From: Benincasa hispida
Lineage: Eukaryota; Streptophyta; Magnoliopsida; Cucurbitales; Cucurbitaceae
Direction: 5' to 3'
DNA: 64,000 nt
Assembly: GCF_009727055.1 (NCBI RefSeq)
Contig: NC_052357.1
Location: 4,247,200 to 4,311,199 of the forward strand
The translations under genes were made by a program, and so were the position numbers. Below are positions 35,304 to 46,381 of the stretch, piece by piece; positions within the stretch are counted from its first letter, which is position 1; each line of letters begins with the position of its first letter. The notes beneath the pieces were generated by a model, which searched no databases, was not told where the DNA came from, and worked only from the letters and a program-made list of their open reading frames with translations.

Positions 35304-35519
35304 AAAAAATGATGTTTTTATTGCCAATGTGAGTTACAAAAGTACTTCTTTAGATTATTGCAGATGCTTATGCTTTATTCTGCTCTTCTAACTTCTATCG
35401 CATGAATAATTTCATTTTATTACCCGATCAATTTGATACATCATTAGGTGATATATTACTATACGTCATTCTTAAAGGCTAATGATGCAGTAAACAATCA
35501 ATGGAAACAATATGAAAAT

Positions 35520-35905
35520 TTTTAATTAAATGAGGTGTTAAGTCTCTAAGTTTTCAAGATTATGTCTAGGTGTTTTAACTTTATAAAGTGTCTATTAAAT
35601 CTTTGAATGGTTGAATTTGTTGCATCTATTTGAATTTTTATAAGTGTCAAATAGTTTCTTAAACATTCAAATTTGTATTTATTAGGTGTATAAAAATTAG
35701 ATTGTGTCAAGTAGGTTTTTGGCCTATTCGACGTTTTTTAAAATTCAAATTTGACACTAAAGTTTAAAATTCCTATTAGACATAAATGCTATTTTATATC
35801 TAATTTATCAATTAATTTTTAAAAATCTCAAATATGTCTTAACACCTATTAATCACAAGGTGAAAATTTAAGAATTTATTAGACATGTTTTGGTGATGTC
35901 TTAGA
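35520..35905. repeat. Dispersed AT-rich hairpin-type repeat, family D
   Basis: The left part repeats 'tctattaaatctttgaa / tttataagtgtc' words and the right part their complements (gacactaaagtttaaaattc; tagacataaatg). Similar word sets are at 40430-40800 and 41090-41350 in looser form. There is no coding content. Confidence 0.4.
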
Positions 35906-38214
35906 TACAAAATTGGAAGTTAAAAAGGCATTAAATATTTTTTTTAAACTTTAGGATCTTCTATTGCAAGTACATATATATATATATATAATTTACTCGG
36001 GATGTAGCTTTTCATGGACTCAGTTTAATAATTAATTATTATTATTATTATTATATATATTTTTTGTAACAATTATATCTTGAAGGCTTGTTTCTAAAAG
36101 GAAAAAAATCATTTATTTTTTTGTTTGCAAAAATCAAATTTATAACCATTTATAACATTATTACTGTTTTCTTTTTTAGTATAACAACTATGAGTAGGGG
36201 ATTGAACCTTCGACCTCTAGGAATTAAGGTCGTGTCAATACTATTGGACCAAATTGCTCAATTTATTAGAGATAAAAAATTTATAATTGGAGTACATTGT
36301 TTTCTAGTCTAGAGTTAAAGAAACACTAGAGGGATGGAAAGAATAAAAGAGGAGATGAAGTTCTTCGATATACCACGTTAAACTGGGAAAAATCACCCCA
36401 TTGTTTCAAATTGCTCAATTTAATTCCACTATAAATGCAAAGATGGAGATTGTTTTTGAAGGATAACAACGATGGAGAGATGCACTAGTAAGCAAAGAAA
36501 AAAATTAAGTTGTAGGGTGTGTTTGGAATACATTTTCAAGTGTTTAATTTAAAAAAATAAGTCATTCTAGAAGAAATTGGAGTGTTTGACAAATACTTAG
36601 AATAGTTTTTTCGGATGTATTTTAATTAGTTTTTATTAAAAGTGTTTAAATAAAAATGAGTTTTTTGGAAAATACTTTCTTCTTAAGTCAATCTAAATGG
36701 ACCCTAGGTTTTTAGTTATACCAAGTGATTATGGTCAGCACGAGTCAAACTAAGTAATAAGTTAACTTATTTGACAAATAATATATGTTAATGATAAAAA
36801 AAATACGTGGTTTGAATTTTTTCTTGTATTATATTTAAAACTAAATAAATAATGATCATTATTTTTTTTATTGTAATAAAATAGTATGGTCTGTGAGGAG
36901 TCATTTTTAGCGGTGAATTGGAGTGTTTAATAATCATTCAAAATATATTTTGAAGTACTTTTAATATTTTTTATCAAAAGTATTTAAATAAAAATGAATT
37001 TATTGAAAAATACTTTTTTCTTAAGTTAATTCAAATGGATACAAAGTTCATGCGAAGCGATATGTGTAATGACAACTCCTAACCAAACATTCAGGGAATT
37101 TGTTTTAAAAGTTTTGGTGACAAAATTATTTGTTGCATAAAATAATGAGAAAGTATGATGGATGACAAAATTAATCAGGTATTTTACAAACATGTATTTA
37201 AAATTTGTGATTTCGCAGATATAGCAGAATACTCAAATTCAGACTATTGTTATTATTATTATTTTCATATTTTGATTTGATCCTTTTTAACATGTCTCCA
37301 GCTTTTACTTGATTGCGATCATTTCTTTCACCTCAAGTGCTGGTTTAGACTTCACCTAATCCATTCGATGTGTCGATCCTCACTGATTTTAATGTCATTT
37401 TTTACTCCTCTGGTGAAGCAAATTCCATTCGTGAGTCGGCGTGATTGAAGAAGAAGACGATCTGGATTGATTGAATCGACGTCCTTTTCGCCAATTTTTT
37501 TTTTCTTTTACGGATTGATTCCATTGCATTCGATCCCTACATTTGGAAACTCTCTCTCTCAACCTCTGTCAGGGTTAACATATTTATTGTACCTTTTTTT
37601 CCATTTTTGAAAAAGATCTTGATTCTAATTGATCGATGATGCCGAAATAAATACTCCTGGTATAATCGGTGTTTAATTAATTTTCATATCTTTTATATAA
37701 AAAGTGATATTTAATCGATAACTTGTGTTCTTAAATCATAACAGCTACCCAATTTTACTGCAACCCATTAATATTTTTAGATGCCTTTAATCATACATTT
37801 ATTGCGTTTTTTTTTCTTCTCTTCATCAAAATAGAGCAATTAAACCTCTCTCTCTCATTTCTGTCCTATGACTTGACACCACCTCCCATGACGTGATCAC
37901 TCACAATAGGAACATCTTGGTCATCAAACTGTTAATTTTGGCATTTCTACAAATTTTAAATTTTGGGTTATAAACTTAATTTTCATTTTATATTTTGTCA
38001 GTAGTGTAAGTGATCACTGTCAGATTGTAATAGAAAATTTTATGAATCCCATTTGAAAAGAACTTTTCTCTAATAGAGTTCCTTTCAATTCTAAGAGAAA
38101 AATGAAAATTTGATAAAGTCAAAGTGAAAGAGACAAAGAAGGGATGGGAACTATGAATGTGACCATCATGGCCCAAAAAAAAAAAAAAAAATGGTACAAT
38201 TTGATGCACTCAAA

Positions 38215-38985
38215 TATTTTCTTATTTGGAAAGATAATCACAAAATACTTGAAATCAAATAGTAATCAGATGACAATCACAAACTACTTACTATTACATA
38301 GCAATCACAAAGTATTTAGTATCAAATAACTATCAGATGCCAATCATATACAAATCACAAATTACTTAGTATCAAATAGCAAGATGAGTTGTAACTAATT
38401 TTATGTTGATTTTGATATTTTTGTAAATAGTATATTAGTGATATATCATATTTATATCTAATATATCAATAAACTGATATACTTACATATTAATGTGAGT
38501 TATAACTAGTTTTAGTATCAGATGGTAATTAGACAACCATCTGTATCATTGGCACATAGATAACTAATATGAAATAGTAATTAGACAATAATAAAAAAAA
38601 TAGTAATAAAATAGCAATAAGATAACAATCATTATCAAATAGCAATCAAATATCATTAATAATCATCATCAAATAGTAATCAGATAACAATCAAATAATA
38701 ATCTATATCATTGACAACTGGTATCAAACAGTAATCAAACAACAATTAGATAGATCAGTAGCAATTAGTGTCATTGACAACCAGTATCAGATAGTAATTA
38801 TGTAGCAATCGGTATCATTGACAATTAGATAACAATCAATATCAAATAACAATCAAACAACAATCAGTATCATTAATAATCAGTATAATATCAATCAGAT
38901 AACAATCGGTTTCAAATAACAATCAGACATTAATCAATTAGCAATCGGTATCATTGGCAAATAAATGACAATCATATGCAATAAC
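38215..38985. repeat. Degenerate minisatellite (ATCAAATAGYAATCAGATAACA-like units)
   Basis: Dozens of short units such as atcaaatagtaatcagataa, caatcggtatcattgacaa and caatcagtatcattaataat follow each other with irregular spacing over about 770 bases. The array has no long open frame and no conserved spacers. It is an old, scrambled tandem repeat. Confidence 0.75.
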
Positions 38986-39133
38986 ACATTTTTAACTGTG
39001 AGGGTATTTTGATCATCCGACTATTTCAATTGGGTTGGACTTGTTAATTCTTTTATTCCTACAAACTTTAAATGGTTGGGTTATGAGCTTAATTTTCATT
39101 TTATGTTTTTGTCATTAATACAAGTGGTCCTTT

Positions 39134-39167
39134 AAAAAAAAAAAAAAAAAAAANTATATATATATAA
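39134..39167. repeat. Poly-A / TA microsatellite containing an undetermined base
   Basis: A run of 20 As (39134-39153) is followed by an N at 39154 and a TA repeat. This is the only ambiguous base I noticed. Confidence 0.9.
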
Positions 39168-41369
39168 TCTTTGATTTGGTTTTCGCTAATTTGCCAGCAA
39201 ATTTTGACAGAAAACAACGGTCTTTGTAAATTTATTATTAGTTTCAATAAAATAAACTTTTGCACCAAAGTAAAGATAAAACTTTTAATTATTTTGAACC
39301 TCTCGAGTTTACCTCTTTCACCTAGGAGGAGATGTGAGGAAGCAGATATCAACTTGTTAAAAAAAAAGCCTTAAAACTTGGACTTGATTTTTTTAAACGT
39401 TAACTTGTGATACCTGTGGAATACCTAATCCACACAAATATAACTTAAATCAACTAATAACCATGAGGTTCATATCATTATAATATCCCGTATATGCTTT
39501 TATTACACACTGGATTCTGACTCTACCTCCATTGAGGCTCAATAACTACAAATCAGACATAAAACATCATGCTCTTAACTTATCTCAGTGAAAATCAGAG
39601 AACCCTTAAACATATTCAAAATATTTCATTTAAATTCTCATTAAAACCAGAGAATATTTCTTACACAGGTTCCACAAAAACCAAAAATATCATTTAAGTA
39701 AAACATCTCAATTAAAACAAGAGATTTCATGCATAAATCTTTAATACTTAAACCATAGATTATTCATATATAGTTTCCATTTTAACCAGGAAAAATCATA
39801 TTAAAACACCTCAATAAGACCAAAGGTTAAGATCATAGATTTCCACTCAAGTCCATAAAAAATGCTTAGTCTTTTAGAAAACTGTCATCCATCAGCTTCA
39901 TCTTTTTGACTGATGAAGCTTATGAAGACCATACTCATAAAACATTCGCATTAAAATATGAGAATAGCATAACATAATATCTTAGTAACTCCAAAGATTA
40001 AACTCATTTAGTCTTATAAAACCATAAAAACATACTTTAATCTAGTAACAAACTGGCTATCATCAGCTTCCTCTCCTTAACGGATGATAACTAAATTTAT
40101 TAAACTTTTTCATAAAATTGGAAAACATACTTGACCTGTGTCCTATCTTATCCCATTCCCATGTGTACATGTAAACAATTCCCAGCTAGATATATTAGAG
40201 TACGTTGACATTTTCATCATACATTACTTATTAATTCCTCTTTTGAGATCATAGATAAATCATACATAAAAGTCATTAAAAATGCTTTGGAATTACAACA
40301 TACATATTAAAAAATCCTTTTAGGAGATTTGAAATTTTATCGAGTACACACATGTGTAATTTAACACACACCGCACATACACACATCAAATCATTTAAAA
40401 GATAAAGCTATATTCGAAATTTTAATGGTTATTAGTATCACAAGTAATTTAGTCCTAAAATTTTCTAGTCTATATCTATTTAGCCTTTAAACGTTAAAAA
40501 ATATTTATTAGATCTTAATTTTTCAATTTTGTACTTAATAAATCTCTTAATTTTCAAATTTTTGTCTCGTAGTAGATATTTTAAAGTGGAGAAACCTATA
40601 AGACACGAAATAGATTGTTCAAGAATTTATTAACCATTCTTTAAAACTTAAAAGAACAAATAAACACAAAATTAAAAAATTTATGAACTAAACTTGAGAT
40701 TTAAATTTTCTTCTACTTTTTTAAGTTCCAAAAGAATATCTATTTAAAGATATTTTAAAAGTCCATTGACTATCTTTCACAAAACAAATTTGATCACTAA
40801 TTTTAACAAGTGCCCCCTTAGATCTGCTTCTGCATTACCTTTTTCTTTCCCAGTCTCCTCACATGCAGTCTAATTAATTTTTTAAAATAATAAAATAAAT
40901 AAATAAATGCCGTTCCATTTATCTCAAATAAATAAATAGTGTTATCTCAAAATAATAAAAAATAATCATAAAAAAATAAATAAAATAGTGCCTAACTCTC
41001 TCTCTTTTGAAAAACTGATTAAATTAGAACTAGTGGTCTCTTTAATCCGTTTTTAAAAAAGTTGTATCCAGTCAATTATTAAACTTTAAAAGTCTTTAAT
41101 ATAAATTTAAAATTTCTTTTTCGAACTTCTCATTAAACCCCTAAACGTCCAAGTTTATGACTAATATATCCATTGAATTTATTTTAAATACATTAGATAT
41201 GTCAAATACCTATTAAAAAAATCCAAAGTCGAAATATTCCTATGCCACTTTTAAAGTTTAAGCTCTTTTAGACACAAAATTGTAAATTTAGATATTTATT
41301 AAATAACCATCGTAAAAAATAATAAAATACAAATTTAAAAGTTTAGAAACTAAATCTCCTTTGAAAACT

Positions 41370-42090
41370 ATCTGGGTTCTGTTTTTTAAAATTAAGCTAA
41401 TTAATGTTACTTCCACCTATTGATTTCTTTTTTATTACATATTTTTTAATGGTGTTTTCAAAAATCAAGTAAAGTATTAAAATCTGAAAATTTAGGCCCA
41501 TTTGGTAATAATCTAGTTTTTGGTTTTTGGTTTTTGAAAATTAAGTCTGTTTCCTTCTCATTTGATCTTACAATGGTTTGTATCTTTATCAAGTACAATG
41601 GTTGAATTCTTAGTCAAACTTAAAAAACAAAAATAAGTTTTTAAAAGCTATTTTTTAGGCCTTGTTTAGTAATCATTTGATTTTTTTTTAAATTTTTGTT
41701 TTTGAAAATTAAGCCTATTTTATCTACATTTCTTATCATGATTTACATCTTTCTTAAGTACAATTGTTGATTTCTTAGTCAAATTCAAAAAAACAAAAAC
41801 AACTTTTTAAAAACATTTTTTTTTTATTTCTCAAAATTTGGCTTGATTTTTTAAACAATTAGCGAAAAGTAGATAACAAAGGAAGAAATTTGGAAGTGAA
41901 AGTATGTCAATAGACTAAATTTTTACAATTATTTTAATTTTTTTAAAGAAACACTTTAATTCATAGGTAACTGACGAAAATAAATTTTGAAAAACTATTT
42001 TGTTTAGTTTTTCAAAATTTAGGTCCGATTTTGAAAACATCCTAAGAAATAGTTATCACAATAAAGAAACTCATTTTATAACTTGATTGT
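41370..42090. repeat. Cluster of family-B MITE fragments, partly nested
   Basis: Three or more partial copies adjoin: catttggtaataatctagtt at 41499, tgtttagtaatcatttgatt at 41668, and right-half words near 41870-42060 (gaagaaatttggaagtgaaa; tttaggtccgattttgaaaa). They are the same family as 11244-11535 and 13378-13670. A T run lies at 42096-42113. Confidence 0.6.
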
Positions 42091-42799
42091 TGGTTTTTTT
42101 TTTTTTTTTTTTTTAAAAACCCACAAAATTTATAAACAATAAAATTTTTTTTCTAGGACTCATAAAGAAGACCTTAATTAAGGAGAAAAGGTAATATTAA
42201 TATTGTTTTGGTAGCAAATAATTTTAATAGAGATCTTGACCTGTTATACTTATTCTTCACTGAAGCCTTAATTAGTCAACCTACTCAGTCAATTTCATTT
42301 ATTTATAAATATTATTAATAAAGAAAAAGAAGAAGACAGGAAAAAATAAAAATAAAAATAAAAATTGAAGGCCGGCGTTGAATGAGTGGTAAGATGCGTA
42401 CTGAGTCAAATGTCCAAATCATTGGGTAATGGTTTATGATTATTATTATGATTATTATTATTATTATTATATAAATAATGGGGTTGGTAAATGCAAAATA
42501 ATAGCACCAATGTGAAGGAAAACGAGGGGTAAGATTAAATACGCGGGAGGAATATCAATTTTTAATGTTTTATTTGTGAATTAGAATAATAACACAGTTT
42601 ATTAATTAATAATTTTTGAATCACGAAAATACTCGTAGATTAAAAATTGATTAAACGAAAAATAAACATTCAAAACGTTGAAAGAAAATATTTTACTTTG
42701 TATCCAAAATTCTTAGATTCACGTTTTTTTTTTTTAAAATGCATAATCAACTACAAATAGTTTGTTCTTTTTTTCCTAAAAATATTCAAACCATTATAA

Positions 42800-43050
42800 A
42801 ATATAAAGGAAAATTTCAAAAATAGAAAAATAAAAATAGAAAAATAAAGAAAATTATTTACCTAAAATAGCAAAATTTTAATATTCGAGGCTGATAGAAG
42901 TCTATTGGTGATAGAAACTAATAAAAGTCTGTCATTGATACTATGTGATAGATGCAGATAGAAATCTATAAATGTCTATTAATATATATATATATATATA
43001 TTTACTATTTCTATAAGTAGTTTTAGATTTTTTTTGAAAATTTCGCAAAT
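42800..43050. repeat. Repeat family C, longer copy
   Basis: It contains aaatagcaaaattttaatat, gatagaagtctattggtgat, a TA run (42980-42999) and ctatttctataagtag, related to 13880-14050. The 167-codon open frame that runs leftward from 43444 across this repeat has no recognisable domain and is probably not a gene. Confidence 0.5.
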
Positions 43051-43669
43051 GTAAATTTGCAATCACTATAGTTAAACCTTCTACGAGATTGACACTAAGC
43101 TGTGAATGAAAATCTAATGATAAATTGATAACACAACAAAGAAAAAAACTATGAATTGTCCAATAAAAAAACTGAATGAATCTATCATTCACAAGAAATC
43201 TTTTACTTGTGAATACAAAACATACAAAATGAGATTTTGGAAACTCGCTATTCTGATCATTCATCCCAATCAAATGATTTTTATTTTTTGGGAAAAGTGA
43301 AGTGTAGAAAGAGAGATCAAAACGTAGAGAAGAAGAAAATGATTTGTGGGAAGAAACTTTTGAGTTGTTAAATAAAGGATAAACATGAAGAGCACAAGTT
43401 AAAAAAATGCACCAAATGGAAAGAGATGGTGGTAGATATCTCATGATAGGAATTTTGACAATAAAGGTGTTAAATCAACAAGCATTTGAATGGAATCATA
43501 ATACTTTTTCCATTTTTTTTCCTTTTGTGAGTGAATGTTAAAATACACAAACACTGTAGTTAAAAAGGGTCTCCAAATAAAAATTTATGAGCATGTTTGA
43601 GGTTGATTTCTAAAATAAGTGTTTTGAGCTAAATTATTTAATTACTAATTAGTGTTTGTTTTCAAATAT

Positions 43670-45314
43670 AGTGTTCCCCTTGTGATTTGAGTCTAAATGT
43701 GCTCTGAGTGGAGATGAAGAATGGTAATGAGTGGATAAGATGAGTGGAGATGGATGATGAATTAACTTCTCTCTAAGTAAGAAAAGTAGGCGATGCGTCG
43801 GAGTGGATGTAAGTACACCTTGTGAAATGCTTACAAGCTTTCCTAAATTAGATCCAAGTATAAATACTAACTTAGGTTTCCTGGTAAGTCCAAGGTCGAA
43901 TGCAGGGATTCTAGAGTAGTTTAACGCAGATTCTGTTTTCAATCTAATGCAAAGTGTTCCTAAATTTGCTTAAGTGTAGATTATGTACACTAACCTAAAT
44001 GCATGCATACGAGAAGAAGTAGAAGTTCAGAGGGAAAAAAAGGAGAAATTATGGATAAATGGTTCTAAGTACTGATGATATGCGTGATCCCAAGTGGGAG
44101 TAACAAGCTTGTGAGTATAGTGAAAGTGAGATGAAAATTGTATGGATGTTGGTTTACAAACTAAGTGTTCGTGTTATGCATTGGTGTTTTTGTTCCTTAG
44201 TTTAGATTTACTTCAACATTTCTCAATGTGAATGCCACATGTATTCCTATCTCTAGGGTGCATGCATTGATTACAAAGAACAGAATAAAGACGCAAGTAA
44301 CTTTATCTCTAAACCTACTATGCGCTCTGACTTGATGCGTTTGTACTACAATTAAATGCCTCTCTTTATCTCTAGGGTGCATAACTTGATGCAACAATTA
44401 AATGCCTATCTCGAGTGGATTAACTACTTGGTAACTTCAATCAACTGATCAAGATGATTGACACATGGAATTCAAACATTCATTAAGTCAGAAAACTAGC
44501 AAACACAAGAAGATTTGAACGTAAACAAATAGATAAATGGTGAATGATCAATGATTGAAATAAAGATAGCAAATGTTTGTACAACAATTTCAGCTTAACA
44601 GAATGAAATGAGAGATGGAAATGAGATGTAAAACGAAAAAGTGAAGTCGTAGAGTCCAATTCTTGTTCTCTTTGGCTCGATTTTACTGCTTGTTCAACCA
44701 ACTTGGTGAAGAACGTGATGAAGACTCCTCTTTTGAGCTTTATCTCCAACAGCTCTTTTTGATCAACGGTGAACATGGATCTTCCTTTCTATCCCGTTCT
44801 TGCAGACAATAGAATTGAGCTAAAGTACTAACTGGCTCTCTAAAATGTCTCAGTATCTATTTATGTACTAGCTAACTCTTTCTTCAGCAGCTAACTTCCT
44901 CTTTTATAGGCAACTCCAAGCAACTTGTTGACAGGACTTGCATTAAATTCCATAACTTTAGTCAACCGCCTGCCACCTCTGAGACATTCAGACGCCACCA
45001 GGAAGATGCCCATATCTGCAAGTGGTGATTTGACAGAAAAAGCATGGGCCAATGTAACCTTTCTACATCGAGCATCTTTGGATGCATAGCCCTTGCGTCA
45101 GCTTGGTCTGCAACACTTAGTGAAATTTCTTCAATTCCTACGTTGAGATGCGTTAGTGAAGCAGATTTTAACTAAAATTCTACTTTCGAATGAGTTAACG
45201 GTGTGCAAGGAATTCTATGCACTTTTCCTTAGAATGAATGTGTTTTTATCGATAAAGATCCTAATTGTTCCAACTTTTAAGAAACAATAACTTGTATTTC
45301 TACAAGTTATTACA
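43670..45314 (-). repeat. Probable 3' LTR of a minus-strand LTR element
   Basis: On the minus strand, a purine-rich stretch and tgtaataacttg (plus-strand boundary at 45314) are preceded by ctcgaggacgagcattgttc and caaaatttgtggg, a pattern often seen just upstream of the 3' LTR in plant retroelements. Toward 43860-43920 the minus strand reads ccctgcattcgaccttgg, like the LTR-end block at 63241-63260. The left boundary is uncertain. The open frames inside are not recognised. Confidence 0.5.
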
Positions 45315-46381
45315 CCCACAAATTTTGAACAATGCTCGTCCTCGAGCATTCCTAAAATAATTCTTTATCATCATCTTAACGCATTGGCTACCTCTCATCA
45401 TGTCTAACTTATAAATGTTTAAGGTTGGCATTTGAAAAAAAGAAATACAGGTTTAACCCTTATTTAAAGAAATATATACTTGATCTCTTATGCGGCAAGC
45501 CCTTTTGTCAAAACTCCTTTTGTTATCTAATCCAGAGCTTTTATTGTTATAAAAACTTATTCAATTACAAGTTATTATTTTAGGATTACCTATGCATCGA
45601 TTTAGGTAACTTACCTTCGTTTTGGCTTACCCACATGAGTGTCATGCGAACATCCAACTATAAGCAAGTGCCTTTTACGACTTAAAGTCATATCTAAGTA
45701 TTTATGCATTTAGAAATTTTTTCTTTATTGGGCTTAGATAGTGGAGTTGAGACACATTGGTCTTGGTTACTTAACTTCGTTTTGGTTTACCCCCACGGGT
45801 GTCATAAGGGCATCCAACTATAATTAAGTGCCATTTTCAATCTTAAATTCTTATCAACTAGAGCTTCCTCTTTGCGTTGATAGTGGGTTTTGCTTATTAC
45901 GTCCAAAATTATTAGTGATTTTTTCCCCATTTTTTTAGTGATTAAAATAAGTTTTATAAACAAGAGGATGTATCAACTCGGACCTCCCCACCCCCAAATT
46001 TTGGAGATTAGTAAGGTCATCATTGTTGAAAGAGAACTATAAAAATGCCTTAGAATTTTTAAAAAGAAGGTTTGGGTTGAGGCTTGCATGTGTTGGAAAT
46101 GAAGTATATCTTTTATTTAGAGAAGTTTTAAACTCGAGATTTTTAACGCCTAACTTGAACTTATAGGTTATCAACATTAGTCTTATCATTGAGGTATCAA
46201 CGCGGAATGCAAGACAAGAAAAACAAGAAATCATAAAAGGAATTCTAAGAGACAAATGCAAAGATCATAATTGTCATGTTTCATTCATGGCTAAAGAAAA
46301 GTATATAAAATTCAAAACAAACGTAACTCATACAAAAGTCTACAAATTAAAACAGAAGACCAATACCCCCAAATTTTCTAC
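45315..46381 (-). other. Non-coding part of the minus-strand element, with an internal direct repeat
   Basis: It lies between the broken transposon-protein ORF and the LTR. Two copies of a block of about 67 bases are at 45608-45674 and 45764-45831 (ccttcgttttggcttaccca / acttcgttttggtttacccc ... catccaactata). The minus strand at about 45980-46010 reads ccaaaatttgggggtgggga. Confidence 0.55.

Larger units (their letters stand above)
35304..43660. other. Gene-free region downstream of the CAS gene
   Basis: I see no credible gene. The first few hundred bases should include the CAS 3' UTR (an AATAAT at about 35406 is a weak poly(A)-signal candidate). The rest is AT-rich with TA and TTA microsatellites (35978-36055, 42430-42472), short dispersed repeats (about 35520-35905, 40430-40800, 41090-41350) and the separately listed minisatellite and MITE cluster. 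The segment 39400-40380 has weakly similar internal blocks (catcagcttc near 39890 and 40060) that I cannot assign. Confidence 0.55.

Noticed and set aside
38215..38985. CRISPR-like array
   Set aside because: The units are degenerate and contiguous without unique spacers, and the DNA is plant nuclear.
42941..43444. 167-codon minus-strand frame as a gene
   Set aside because: It is low in complexity, crosses repeat family C and a TA microsatellite, and has no recognisable domain.
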